DNA of 64,000 nt from contig NZ_JABXWB010000005.1 in the NCBI RefSeq assembly GCF_013375555.1, positions 1,321,001 to 1,385,000 on the forward strand, written 5' to 3'. Made by a program: the position numbers and the translations under genes. This document shows, one piece after another, positions 16,503 through 25,940 of the stretch. The notes below the pieces were generated by a model. The model saw only the letters and a program-made list of their open reading frames with translations. It was not told where the DNA came from and did no database searches. The stretch comes from Sphingobium sp. EM0848. GTDB lineage: Bacteria > Pseudomonadota > Alphaproteobacteria > Sphingomonadales > Sphingomonadaceae. The stretch's first letter is position 1. The number at the start of each line of letters is the position of its first letter.

Positions 16503-18623
16503 TTACAGGGTGCGCGCCAGCTCCGCGGCGCTTCTCATGGCCCCTTCGATATAGCCAACGCCCAAGGCATCACCGACGATGTGCGGGGCAAAGCCTGCGG
16601 CCTGAAGCGTTTCGGCAAAGCGGAGGTCCGCGCCGGCACCGCGCGCCAGCACGACATTGTCTGCAGGAAAGCGGATACGCTGCCCGTCAGACCGAGTTGC
16701 GTGAACGGCGGTCTTATCAATCGCAAAGTCGCTCGCCCCTGGTTCGAAGTGCACGCCGGCCTGCCGCAGATCGTCGAGCACGCGCCAGCGGCGGACGATC
16801 TGGAGGCCGCGCCCGAATTTTGGGGTGTCATCCAGGATGGTGACCTGGCGCCCTCGATGAACAAGAAATTCCGCCAATTCCAGCCCGACAAGATCCCCGC
16901 CGATGATGACGATATGTTGGCCAAGCGGCATCCAGGCTCGGGTCGCCTCGCGGACCAGCGAAGGGCGGCTCGTCGCACCGGTCAATGCTCCCGCCCTGGC
17001 GAGTGCGCGGCTCGTCCAGCCCAGCTTCGTGCGCCCGGGCAACGCCTTGTCGCCGAGCATCAGACGCCGCATATCGTCGCCGTTGAGGACATGGTCATGA
17101 TCATCGCCGGACACGGTGAAGAGATCCCGCCGTGCGCCCGTCGCGACCACAACCGCATCGGCGGCGATGGATCGCAGCAACTCAGGTGTCGCGTCTTCGC
17201 CCAGCCGAACTTCGACATTCGACTGCCCGATCTGGCGGATCAGCCAATCCAGCAGACGCTCATTGGAGTCATATGCGATCGAGGCGAAGCGCAGCGTTCC
17301 GCCGAGCATCCGGCTGCGTTCGAGAAGCGTGACGCGGTGGCCGCGCAGGGCCAATCGGCGTGCCGTTTCCATCCCGGCTGGACCACCGCCGATCACGGCG
17401 ATATGCCGCGCGACGGCAGCGGGCGATAGCCAGTCTTCGCCTTCGAAGGCGGTTTCCGGATTGACCGCGCACCGCACCGATCCGCCATAGTAGATGGAGC
17501 TGATGCAGGTGTAGCAATAGATGCATGGCAATATCGCCGATGGATCGCCCTTTGCGATCTTTGCGGGGAGGGCAGGGTCCGCGAGAAGCTTGCGCCCCAT
17601 GCCAAGGAAATCTCCCTCGCCGCGCGCAATGACCGCATCGGCAAGCTCTGCTTCTATCCTTCCCGAGAAGATCACCGGGATCGATACCGCACGCTTGATG
17701 GCCGCGGCTTTAGGAAGGTTCAGGCCGGGCGTCTGGGGGGTGTGCGAGCCCGAGTGCAATGCACCGCGCGATCCCTCGTGGTTGGCTGTGACAGTGATGG
17801 CATGCGCACCGGCCGCCTCCGCCAGTCGGGCGGTTTCGAGCGCATGTTCGATGCGTATGCCACCTTCGCGTTCATATTCTTCGGTGTCGATCTTGCACCA
17901 GACGGCGATGTCGGGGCCCGCTCCGTCCCGCACCGCCTCTATGATCTCGATGAGCAGCCGTGCCCGATTGGCCACGCTGCCGCCATATTCATCGTCGCGC
18001 CTGTTTGTCGCGGGGGAGAGGAAGGAGGATATGATGTAGCCGTGGCCGCCATGGATCTCGATGCCATCAACGCCGGCCCGCCGTGCCCGGTCAGCCGCCG
18101 CGCGGAACATTTCCACCAGGGCGGCGATATCCTCGCGCGCCATCACCTTGTACCGCACATCGCGCAGCTGGAAGAATGGCGCGCTCGCGGCCTCTTCGTC
18201 GAGGAAACCGTCCAGCATATCGCCCTCGACGGCCACCGGCAGCGACGGCGTCCATGCGGGGCGCCCCGCAAGCATATCCTCCATCCCGACAAGGCCGCCG
18301 AAGTGTAATTGGACTGCAAAGCGTGCACCATGTTGCTGCACGGCTTGCGCCATGGCTGCGATCCCCGCGATGTGCCGATCTTCGGAAAGCGCGGGTTGTC
18401 CTTTCATGTTGCCACCAATCGGCCAGCCGACGCCGACGACGCCCAGCGTGACGAGCCCAATGCCACCTTCGGCCTGCTGGCGGTTGAATGCCAGCGCACG
18501 CGCACCGCAGGTGCCGTCATCTTCGGCGAGGCCCGTTCCCATGGCCGTGAGGAGCATGCGGTTGCGCAGCATCATTGGACCGATCTGACCGGGGGCGAGA
18601 AGGTTTTCGAATTGTGCCGTCAT
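16503..18623 (-). CDS. FMN/FAD/4Fe-4S oxidoreductase of the 2,4-dienoyl-CoA reductase family
   Basis: 706-aa multidomain enzyme. The N-terminal Old Yellow Enzyme barrel (residues 1-~360, with EIHGGHGYIISSFLSP providing His191 and His194) binds FMN. The [4Fe-4S] cysteines are 367, 370, 373 and 385 (CX2CX2CX11C, the spacing seen in trimethylamine-dehydrogenase-like members). An FAD/NAD(P) domain follows, with IGGGPAGMETARR at 411-423 and IIGGDLVGLELAEF. It transfers NAD(P)H electrons through FAD and the cluster to FMN to reduce enoyl or dienoyl substrates, or dealkylates amines. It starts 2 bp after the TonB receptor stop, so translation is coupled. Confidence 0.9.
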   Translation of the reverse strand: MTAQFENLLAPGQIGPMMLRNRMLLTAMGTGLAEDDGTCGARALAFNRQQAEGGIGLVTLGVVGVGWPIGGNMKGQPALSEDRHIAGIAAMAQAVQQHGARFAVQLHFGGLVGMEDMLAGRPAWTPSLPVAVEGDMLDGFLDEEAASAPFFQLRDVRYKVMAREDIAALVEMFRAAADRARRAGVDGIEIHGGHGYIISSFLSPATNRRDDEYGGSVANRARLLIEIIEAVRDGAGPDIAVWCKIDTEEYEREGGIRIEHALETARLAEAAGAHAITVTANHEGSRGALHSGSHTPQTPGLNLPKAAAIKRAVSIPVIFSGRIEAELADAVIARGEGDFLGMGRKLLADPALPAKIAKGDPSAILPCIYCYTCISSIYYGGSVRCAVNPETAFEGEDWLSPAAVARHIAVIGGGPAGMETARRLALRGHRVTLLERSRMLGGTLRFASIAYDSNERLLDWLIRQIGQSNVEVRLGEDATPELLRSIAADAVVVATGARRDLFTVSGDDHDHVLNGDDMRRLMLGDKALPGRTKLGWTSRALARAGALTGATSRPSLVREATRAWMPLGQHIVIIGGDLVGLELAEFLVHRGRQVTILDDTPKFGRGLQIVRRWRVLDDLRQAGVHFEPGASDFAIDKTAVHATRSDGQRIRFPADNVVLARGAGADLRFAETLQAAGFAPHIVGDALGVGYIEGAMRSAAELARTL

Positions 18624-18625
18624 GA

Positions 18626-20926
18626 TCAGAACTCCACGCGCAAATCGATGCCATAGGTGCGGGGCTGGGCGTATCCGACCGTCCCAAAGCCAAGCGATCC
18701 GAAATCAACCGCACCCAGAAGATAATCCTTGTTGGTGATGTTGTGGACCCAGCCCGACAACTGTGCTTTGCCGCCACCCAATTTCATGTCCGCCAGCGTG
18801 ATCCGGCCGTCGAGCAGACCGACCTTACCGTCCGATAAAACATCGTTGAACGGATTGAGGATCGTCGTCGAATGGAAATAGGTGCGGCCGCGATAGGAAT
18901 AGTCGAGGCGCGCGGACAATGTGCCGACGCCAACATCTCCGAAGCGATATTCCGCCCCGACATTTGCCGTCGTGCCTGCGGAGTAGATGAACCGCGCGGT
19001 TTTCGCGATATCGACGAGAGCATCTGTGGCAGGGTCGCGAATGATGAAGCTCTTATACTTGCGATCGACATGGCCGAAATTACCGTTGATCGTCAGGCGC
19101 TTACCAAGCAATAAGGTCCATTCTGCCTCGATCCCGTTATATTCCGCCTTGCCCGCGTTGACCGTGATGCCGACGGAGCCTCCCGATCCGGCAAGGAACT
19201 GGCCGACCTGCACGTCGCGGTGATCTGCGTGGAACGCGGTCAGGTTGAGCCGCAGATGGCGATCAAACCATTCGCTCTTCAGGCCGACCTCATAGGATGT
19301 CAGATCCTCCGGCTCGAAACCGTCATTCTGCGACCGTGCATTGAAGCCCCCAGCCTTGTAGCCGGTTGCGATGCGCGCATAGGTCATCAGATCGTCGTTC
19401 CAGCGATAGTCCAGGGTCGCCGCCCAATTGAGCTTTTCGAAATTACGATCGAGATCGCGGATATAGGGTTCGCGCTGGCGAAGTTTTCGATCGTCGCGGG
19501 TGTAACGCAGCCCGCCTGTTGCGCTCAGGCGGTCGTTGAGCCGGGCAGTAAGCTGTCCGAAAAGCGCCTTTGACTGGGATTTGAAGCGGTAATTGAAGTT
19601 GCTGTTGAGGTTTACGCCGAAGGAATCGACGAACACCCCCGGTGCAGCTTCGATCGGGACGGGGGAAGGGAGAATATAGGTGAGGAAGGTTGGATTATCC
19701 TCATGGGCGACCTCCCGGAAATAAAAGCCGCCCAACACGAAATCGACATTGTCGCCGATCTTGCCGATCAGGTTCAGTTCCTGGGTCCATTGCCGTTGAC
19801 CGCGTTCGAAGGTCAGGTTGAACAGGCTGATCGGCCGGACACCGAGCGGCAGGAACGGTCCTCCGGCAAAGAGTACGGGATCGACTACGAAGCCGACCAG
19901 GCCGCCATTGCCGTCCTGATCGCTGACGACCCGATTGGACCAGCGGCGATAGCTGGTGAGCGACCGGAGCGTAAGATTGTCACCAAGATCGATTTCGGCG
20001 GTGAGCGCATGCCCCGTGACGCGGTCCTTGATGGGGCCGTCGGCATCAAGGCGCAACGATTTCAGCCGGTCGCGAGAGATCTGAAGGGGAGCACCGCCAA
20101 GTGCTGCAGAGGCACTGGCATAGGCAAGAATGTCAGGGCGAGCGACCGCGAGTTGCATGGGGTTGGCGACGCTGCGCCGATCATTGAAGTCATAGGCGTA
20201 ATTAAGCCGTACTGCGCCGCCCTTATCGTAACGAAGAGCCACGCGGAGCGCGTCCACATTATAGGCACCGGGGTCTCGTGAATCTTTTGTCAGGACATTG
20301 TCGACATAACCACTGCGCTGCTTGTGGAGATAGGTCAGTCGCGCGCTGATCCCGCTATTGCCCCATTCGCCGGTGTCTATGCTGCCCTTGAGCTGAACTG
20401 CATCGAGATTGCCGTAACTGGTGAGGAAATCGGCATCAAATTTGTCCGATGGCCGCTTGGAGATGAGATTTACGGCACCGCCTGTGGTGTTGCGGCCATA
20501 TAGCGTTCCCTGCGGACCGCGCAGCACTTCGACCCGTTCAAGATCGACAAGGTCGAAGACGGCACCGGAACTGCGGCCAAGCACGATGCCATCGACATAG
20601 AGGCCAACGGGGGAGTCGACCGTCAGGATTGTTTCGGATTCTCCGATCCCGCGGATGAACAGGGCGATATTGGATGTCGAGGCTCCCGTCGTCGTCACGG
20701 TCAGATTGGGTGCCGTTGCCGTCAGCGAAGACACATCGGTGATCCCGCGCCGCTCGATCGTCTCTGCCGTCAGTGCACTTACTGCAAGGGGTGTTTCCTG
20801 CAGGTTTTCGCGGCGCTTCTGGGCGGTGACAATGATGTCCTCAAGCCCAGCGGGCGTCTGCGCGTATGCCTGCCCCGAAACAAAACATGCTATTCCCATT
20901 ATCGGGCTCAAAAGTCCCTTCGTCAT
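18626..20926 (-). CDS. TonB-dependent receptor
   Basis: Outer-membrane active transporter of 766 aa. A signal peptide ends about GQAYA-Q at residue 22. The plug domain holds GLEDIIVTAQKRRENLQ, RVEVLRGPQGTLYGRNTTGG and VNLISKRPS, followed by a beta barrel that ends in the aromatic residue Phe (GIDLRVEF). The ribosome site is GAGGAGGGG. It belongs to the large sphingomonad group used for uptake of catabolic substrates rather than only siderophores. It leads an operon with the 706-aa flavoprotein and is divergent from an AraC-type regulator, suggesting induction by the transported compound. Confidence 0.93.
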   Translation of the reverse strand: MTKGLLSPIMGIACFVSGQAYAQTPAGLEDIIVTAQKRRENLQETPLAVSALTAETIERRGITDVSSLTATAPNLTVTTTGASTSNIALFIRGIGESETILTVDSPVGLYVDGIVLGRSSGAVFDLVDLERVEVLRGPQGTLYGRNTTGGAVNLISKRPSDKFDADFLTSYGNLDAVQLKGSIDTGEWGNSGISARLTYLHKQRSGYVDNVLTKDSRDPGAYNVDALRVALRYDKGGAVRLNYAYDFNDRRSVANPMQLAVARPDILAYASASAALGGAPLQISRDRLKSLRLDADGPIKDRVTGHALTAEIDLGDNLTLRSLTSYRRWSNRVVSDQDGNGGLVGFVVDPVLFAGGPFLPLGVRPISLFNLTFERGQRQWTQELNLIGKIGDNVDFVLGGFYFREVAHEDNPTFLTYILPSPVPIEAAPGVFVDSFGVNLNSNFNYRFKSQSKALFGQLTARLNDRLSATGGLRYTRDDRKLRQREPYIRDLDRNFEKLNWAATLDYRWNDDLMTYARIATGYKAGGFNARSQNDGFEPEDLTSYEVGLKSEWFDRHLRLNLTAFHADHRDVQVGQFLAGSGGSVGITVNAGKAEYNGIEAEWTLLLGKRLTINGNFGHVDRKYKSFIIRDPATDALVDIAKTARFIYSAGTTANVGAEYRFGDVGVGTLSARLDYSYRGRTYFHSTTILNPFNDVLSDGKVGLLDGRITLADMKLGGGKAQLSGWVHNITNKDYLLGAVDFGSLGFGTVGYAQPRTYGIDLRVEF

Positions 20927-21066
20927 TGTAGATCCCCTCCTCTTTGTCTTGAAACGTGCATAGGGTCAGCCGCCTTCGGTGATGGAGGCATTCACGTGCA
21001 AAATGAGGGGCATTGGAGAGCGATTGTGCTAGAATCCTTTCAGGACGGCTATCTGGAGTGCCTAAC

Positions 21067-22158
21067 GTGCGTCACGCGACTTCGACATCGCCACGGTTTG
21101 TTCCGGCCTCGGCCATGGTTGTGCTACTCGATACATTGGCGGATATCGGAGGCGACGTTCGAGGCGTGCTCAAGCGCTCGGGCCTTGGCCTGCTCGAACG
21201 TGAAGCACGTCAGGGGCGGGCGATGCTCATTCCGCGGGCAGCCTTTGCTCAGCTGGCGTCGGATTGCGTACTTGCCCTGCACGATGAGAGTTGTCGCAAG
21301 AACGGGCTCAAACCCTTCCCGGTCCGTAATCATCGCATATTGCTGATGGCCATGCTGGGATGTTCGACGTTACGTGAGGCAGTGGGGATCATGACTGATT
21401 TCTACGCGATGCTCGGTGAACGCTCGGCGCAGTGGATCGTCATGATCGATGGAAATGTGGTCAATTTCGCGCTGGACAGGCGAACGCGCGAAAAGAGCAT
21501 TGCCGAATTTCTTATCTCGTTGTTCTCGCTAGCCTCCTATCATCGAATCCTCGGCTGGGTGATCGGTGAGGAAGTACCCCTGATTGATGTGACGCTGGCC
21601 TTTCCTGACATGCTGGATGAAACCGGCCTCCAGGACCTGTTCAGTATCAATCCCCGTTTCGGCCAGCCGAAAGACAGTTTTTCCTTCGCCGGACATTATC
21701 TGGACTGGCCGATTGCCCGCAAGCCATCCGAAATCGATGATCTGTTCGCATTGTTCCCGTTCGATTTGCTACCGCCGGACTATGGGACCGAGACATTATC
21801 GCAGCGTCTGGTGAGCGCCATGCGCGCGTCGCTGTCGATGGGAGAGGGCATTCCCGGGATACAGACAATGGCGCGGATGTTTGGCCTTACCCCGGCAACA
21901 TTGCGTCGCAGGCTTGCGCGCGAAGGCGTTTCGCTGGTTGAGCTGCGTACCCATTGTCGCCGAGATCTGGCGATGACCATGCTGGCGGGAACCAATCTCA
22001 CCGTGAGGGAGATCGCGTCGCGCCTGCAATATGCCGATGTGGCAACTTTCCGTCGAGCCTTTCTTGGTTGGACGAAGACGACGCCGAGCGCCTGGCGGAT
22101 AGCAAATTGTTTGCTTGATGGTACGTCGGTATCTGCGTTGGGAACTCTTCCGCAATAA
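21067..22158 (+). CDS. AraC-family regulator (arabinose-binding-like N-terminus)
   Basis: About 363 aa. The N-terminal ~200 residues match the domain found in OruR/ArgR-like regulators (LGCSTLREAVGIMTDFYAML, FSLASYHRILGWVIGEEVP). The C-terminal HTH is FGLTPATLRRRLAREGVS and REIASRLQYADVATFRRAFLGWT. Start codons are non-ATG: GTG at 21067 (with GGAG about 9 nt upstream), GTG 21058, or TTG 21013 after GAGGGG; I favour 21067. It is a distant paralog of the regulator at 57277. Divergence from the TonB receptor/flavoprotein operon makes that operon its likely target. Confidence 0.82.
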   Translation: MRHATSTSPRFVPASAMVVLLDTLADIGGDVRGVLKRSGLGLLEREARQGRAMLIPRAAFAQLASDCVLALHDESCRKNGLKPFPVRNHRILLMAMLGCSTLREAVGIMTDFYAMLGERSAQWIVMIDGNVVNFALDRRTREKSIAEFLISLFSLASYHRILGWVIGEEVPLIDVTLAFPDMLDETGLQDLFSINPRFGQPKDSFSFAGHYLDWPIARKPSEIDDLFALFPFDLLPPDYGTETLSQRLVSAMRASLSMGEGIPGIQTMARMFGLTPATLRRRLAREGVSLVELRTHCRRDLAMTMLAGTNLTVREIASRLQYADVATFRRAFLGWTKTTPSAWRIANCLLDGTSVSALGTLPQ

Positions 22159-22397
22159 TATTCTTCAGAGCTGAAGTTTTTGCTGGTCCTCACTCCTGAG
22201 CGATCGGAGAGATCGGAGAGATCGTATTGGGAGTTTGTTAGATCAGCGAGCGATACCTTCGCGCCGAGTGGCAGAGATTTGCACCCTTGCCTCTTCTCTC
22301 TAATCAGTAGGCCGCAATTACCGTACCTACAGCTTCGTGAGCGGGAAGAGGAATGCCGATATCTGATCGCACGGAATGGAAAAGCTGCCGTTCGCAC
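22159..22397. other. AT-richer intergenic stretch with short tandem repeat
   Basis: No gene is evident between 22159 and 22596. A GATCGGAGA unit is repeated at about 22202-22225. The second half of the gap is the palindromic repeat annotated next. Confidence 0.5.
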
Positions 22398-22520
22398 TAG
22401 AGCGCGCTGCGTTAAATCGTACGCAGGAAGCACGCTCTAAGTTTTTGTTGTCGCATCGTTTAAAGCGGAAACGCAGTTCAGCGAAGCTAAAACCGGTTCC
22501 CACTTTTCCGCACGATGCTC
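22398..22520. repeat. Alphaproteobacterial intergenic palindromic repeat, copy 1
   Basis: The unit starts AGAGCGCGCTGCG, closes its first arm with CGCTCTAA, then has GTCGCATCGTTT, AGCGGAAA, AACCGGTTCCCACTTTT and CCGCACGATGCTCT. Outer arms GCATCGT (about 22452) and ACGATGC (22512-22518) and inner AGCGGAAA/TTTTCCGC pair. The AACCGGTTCCCACTTTTCCG core is a familiar dispersed repeat of Alphaproteobacteria. A shorter, degenerate copy is at 35555-35630. Confidence 0.65.
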
Positions 22521-22596
22521 TCGGGTAGCGGAAACCGGCGGCTGAACGGCGACTAAGGGGCGAGGGCGGAATATCTGAACAAAATAATATAGGTAT

Positions 22597-24000
22597 CTAT
22601 TTCGCAGTTGGCCCAAACATGGATCTCAGTGTCCAATCCGCCAATCGGCCATAGGGCGCACGAAGCAGGCTGGGCAGGTTCCATCGGCTTTGCGCGAACA
22701 CGCCCTTGGCATGGCTCATCGTTCGGAAGCCTTCAATCCCATGATAGGCGCCCATGCCGCTCGGTCCGATTCCTCCGAACGGCAAGTCATCCTGCGCGAC
22801 GTGCAGCAGTGTGTTGTTGATGCCGACATTGCCTGATGTCGTCGATGCCAGCAGCTTCGCGCAATCCGCGTCCTCAGGTCCGAAATAATAGAGCGCGAGC
22901 GGGCGTGGCCTGCCGTTCACATGGCCGATCACCTCGTCGATCGAACGGTAGGTGCGCACCGGCAGGATCGGACCGAAAATCTCTTCTCGCATGATCGCGC
23001 TTCCGTCGTCGGCACCGATGACGAGGGTCGGAGCGATTGTCCTGCCGCGCTCAACTGCCGCTTCAGGCTTACGCCCCGCTTCAACGATGCGGGCACCGGC
23101 ATTCCGTGCATCCTCAACCAGGCCCTTCAGGCGATCATAGTGCCTGTCGCTAACGATCGAAACGTAATCCCTGCCGGTCGGACCATCGGGATAGATGCGC
23201 GAGACAGCTTTGTCATAGAGCGTGACGAAGATGTCCAGATCATCCTCATGCACCAGAGCATAATCCGGCGCGACGCAGGTCTGGCCAGCGTTCGACAGCT
23301 TGCCGAACACGATGCTTTCGATGCTGCGCGCGTTGACGCTACCGCGCGCAACGATCGCCGGGCTCTTGCCACCCAGTTCCAGCGTGACGGGCACGAGATT
23401 GTGGCTGGCCGCTTGCATCACCTTGCGGCCGACCTGGGTACTGCCGGTGAAGAAGAGGTGATCGAAGGGCAAGGCGCTGAAGGCGGCGCCAACCTCAGGG
23501 CCGCCGAGGACGACGGCGACCTCATCCTCCGAAAATGCGTCAGCCAGCATCTGCCGGATTACCTCGCTGGTGCGCGGCATGAGTTCGGACGGCTTCAACA
23601 TCGCCCGGTTGCCGGCCGCCAGCGCGGTGACAAGCGGGATGATCGTCAGCGAGAAGGGATAGTTCCAGGGCGCCATGACGCCGATCACACCCTTGGGCTG
23701 ATACTCCACCCAGGCACGGCCTGCACGATAGGGCAGCGCGACATGCCGCCGCTCCGGCTTCATGAAGCGCTTCAGGTTACGGGTCAGATAGTCGATCGTC
23801 TGGATGACGCCCATAACCTCCATGATGTCGGTCTCGTGGCGCGAGCGATGGCCGAAGTCGGCGCTGATTGCCTCGCCGATGTGCGCACGACAGGCGAGGA
23901 CGGCGGCGCGGAGGCCGGCCAGCTTTGCCTTGCGATCGCGCAGGTTCGGCGCACCGACCCATAAAAAGGCGGCGCGCTGCTGTTCGAGCAGCGATACCAT
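22597..24000 (-). CDS. Aldehyde dehydrogenase, coniferyl-aldehyde type
   Basis: NAD(P)-dependent ALDH of about 467 aa from ATG 24000. The family motifs are MAPWNYPFSLTIIPL, FTGSTQVGRKVM (cofactor), LELGGKSP (general base Glu) and SNAGQTCVAPDY (nucleophile Cys). The class-3-like C-terminus ending MFGPTAK matches coniferyl or long-chain aldehyde dehydrogenases. The frame stays open to a GTG at 24126 overlapping the hydrolase stop; the added 42 residues contain a DASDQDASDKD repeat and have no clear ribosome site, so I prefer 24000. It is last in the OYE-decarboxylase-hydrolase-ALDH operon and would oxidise an aldehyde product to an acid. Confidence 0.88.
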   Translation of the reverse strand: MVSLLEQQRAAFLWVGAPNLRDRKAKLAGLRAAVLACRAHIGEAISADFGHRSRHETDIMEVMGVIQTIDYLTRNLKRFMKPERRHVALPYRAGRAWVEYQPKGVIGVMAPWNYPFSLTIIPLVTALAAGNRAMLKPSELMPRTSEVIRQMLADAFSEDEVAVVLGGPEVGAAFSALPFDHLFFTGSTQVGRKVMQAASHNLVPVTLELGGKSPAIVARGSVNARSIESIVFGKLSNAGQTCVAPDYALVHEDDLDIFVTLYDKAVSRIYPDGPTGRDYVSIVSDRHYDRLKGLVEDARNAGARIVEAGRKPEAAVERGRTIAPTLVIGADDGSAIMREEIFGPILPVRTYRSIDEVIGHVNGRPRPLALYYFGPEDADCAKLLASTTSGNVGINNTLLHVAQDDLPFGGIGPSGMGAYHGIEGFRTMSHAKGVFAQSRWNLPSLLRAPYGRLADWTLRSMFGPTAK

Positions 24001-24118
24001 GTCTTTATCTGACGCATCCTGATCTGACGCATCCTTCGGATCGTGAACGACAGCCGGGCTCCCGGAAGAAACCCCGCCGGCCGCTCCACGGGAGCCGGAA
24101 CAATCCCGCGGGTTGAAA

Positions 24119-24955
24119 TCAGCCACGGATGAACGCCAGAAGATCGGCGTTGATCACCTCGGCGTTCGCCGTGTGCATGCCGTGCGAGAAGCCCGCATAG
24201 ATTTTGAGCTGGCTGTTCCGGAGGAGTTTGTCCTGCATGATCGCAGCGGTCCTGTACGGGACGACCTGATCGTCGTCGCCCTGCATGACGAGCGTCGGCA
24301 CGGTGATCGCCTTGAGATCCTCCGTCTGGTCGGTCTCGGAAAAGGCCTGGATGCCCTCATAATGCGCCTTGGCGCTGCCGATCATGCCCTGGCGCCACCA
24401 ATTGTCGATGACGCCCTGCGATACCTCCGCGCCCTCGCGGTTATAGCCGTAGAACGGGCCGGTCGGCACATCGAAGTAGAACTGCGCGCGATTGGCGGCG
24501 AGCGCCGCGCGGAAGCCGTCGAACACTTCGATCGGGGTGCCATCGGGATTGCCGTCGGTCTTGACCATCAGCGGCGGGACCGCGCTGATCAGCACCGCCT
24601 TGGCGACCCGGCCCTGCGGCTGACCATGCTGGGCGACATAGCGCGCGACCTGCCCGCCGCCGGTCGAGTGGCCGATGTGGATCGCATTGGTGAGATCGAG
24701 ATGCTCGGCGACGGCGGAGGCGTCGGACGCATAATGATCCATGTCATGGCCCTCGCTCACCTGGGTCGAGCGGCCATGCCCGCGCCGGTCATGCGCCACG
24801 ACGCGAAAGCCCTTGCCCAGAAAGAACAGCATCTGCGCGTCCCAGTCGTCCGCGCTCAGCGGCCAGCCATGATGGAAGACTAGCGGCTGCGCTTCCCTCG
24901 GACCCCAATCCTTGTAGAAGATCTCAGTCCCGTCCCCGGTTTTCACGAAAGGCAT
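24119..24955 (-). CDS. Alpha/beta hydrolase, chloroperoxidase/arylesterase type
   Basis: 278-aa hydrolase of the cofactor-free haloperoxidase/esterase group. Oxyanion region FHHGWPLSADDWDAQ, nucleophile Ser in GHSTGGG, acid Asp in MQGDDDQVVP and catalytic His in GFSHGMH. The ATG at 24955 has AAGGAG 11 nt upstream. No signal peptide. It is third in the minus-strand operon and probably cleaves an ester or lactone; perhydrolase activity is a known side activity of the family. Confidence 0.9.
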   Translation of the reverse strand: MPFVKTGDGTEIFYKDWGPREAQPLVFHHGWPLSADDWDAQMLFFLGKGFRVVAHDRRGHGRSTQVSEGHDMDHYASDASAVAEHLDLTNAIHIGHSTGGGQVARYVAQHGQPQGRVAKAVLISAVPPLMVKTDGNPDGTPIEVFDGFRAALAANRAQFYFDVPTGPFYGYNREGAEVSQGVIDNWWRQGMIGSAKAHYEGIQAFSETDQTEDLKAITVPTLVMQGDDDQVVPYRTAAIMQDKLLRNSQLKIYAGFSHGMHTANAEVINADLLAFIRG

Positions 24956-25043
24956 GATACCGTCTCCTTGTGCGTTGCAGGAATTTCACCGCGCTTATTG
25001 CCCCACGGTGATGAAGGGTGCCGATTTCCAGACTATCGACTCG

Positions 25044-25940
25044 CTAATAGGCTCCCATGGGCGTCGGCATGTTCAGGACGAACTGCGCATCCTTGACGAC
25101 ATCGAGCCGGAGCATGGTGCGAGCGCCGAGGCCGTCGAGCAATGCGCTGAGCGGACCGCCATGGCGCGACAGCGTCACATCGCGTGGGAACAACCGCCGG
25201 GCGAATGTCAGCATGTTCGACAGGACACGCGACTGGTGCCAGCGTCCGTCGATCAAATGGACCATCATGTTGGTGTCCATGCTGGACTGGGAGGGCACCG
25301 TCTCCAGCTTGGGCAGCGGCGCCGTCAGCACAAGGTCGGGCGTACCCTCGCCGGTCGCAATGCTGGCCCGCACGTCCACGCCAATCTCCAGCCCGATATC
25401 GGCGAGCCATTTCGGCAACTGATAGCCCTGAACGCCTCGCACACGTGCGATCTCGGTGGTGACGGGCAGCGCCAGCACATGGACGAAGAAGCTGCGGCGA
25501 CGCATCGATTCGAGCAGTTCGCGCATGTTCGACCCACGGCCGCCTGGCCTGCGGATGACGATGGCGACCGAGACTTCTCCATAGGGATCATTGTCGCAGA
25601 CCGCGTAGGAGAAGAAGGTCAGCGCGACCAGGCCATGGCCCGGCAACGCCCGCAGCGGTTCCAGAGGCACGGGGAGCATGGCGCGCAGTCGGTTCAGCGG
25701 CGCCAGCATGAGCAACTGCACGCTGCTGGCGCGGTAGTAGAAGTTCGGCGCCCAGACCGGGCCTATGCGTGAAGGAACCTTCTGCTTGGGAAACCGGCGG
25801 AAGAAATCGACATTGCCGGCAGCGGGATCGCGCGCCACGGCATCCAGATCCGGTTGCCGGTGGAAGCGATCATAATAACCACCGACGGGGATCGCCACTT
25901 CGGTCCCGCCAAACTCGACCATGGTCGTGTCCGTGGTCAT
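25044..25940 (-). CDS. Acetoacetate-decarboxylase-superfamily protein
   Basis: 298-aa protein with the ADC fold: GLVALTFFSYAVCDNDPYGE, FFVHVLALPVTTEIARVRG and YQLPKWLADIGLE correspond to the family beta-cone. The Schiff-base lysine of true acetoacetate decarboxylase cannot be assigned with certainty; LPKW is the best candidate. Related proteins outside solvent metabolism act as aldolases or dehydratases or as binding proteins. The start is ATG 25940, overlapping the OYE stop as ATGA, so the two are translationally coupled. Confidence 0.8.
   Translation of the reverse strand: MTTDTTMVEFGGTEVAIPVGGYYDRFHRQPDLDAVARDPAAGNVDFFRRFPKQKVPSRIGPVWAPNFYYRASSVQLLMLAPLNRLRAMLPVPLEPLRALPGHGLVALTFFSYAVCDNDPYGEVSVAIVIRRPGGRGSNMRELLESMRRRSFFVHVLALPVTTEIARVRGVQGYQLPKWLADIGLEIGVDVRASIATGEGTPDLVLTAPLPKLETVPSQSSMDTNMMVHLIDGRWHQSRVLSNMLTFARRLFPRDVTLSRHGGPLSALLDGLGARTMLRLDVVKDAQFVLNMPTPMGAY

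Noticed and set aside
24001..24126. N-terminal extension of the aldehyde dehydrogenase from GTG 24126
   Set aside because: It is a low-complexity stretch with a DASDQDASDKD repeat, no ribosome site, and gives a protein longer than the family; ATG 24000 is more natural, though not proven.
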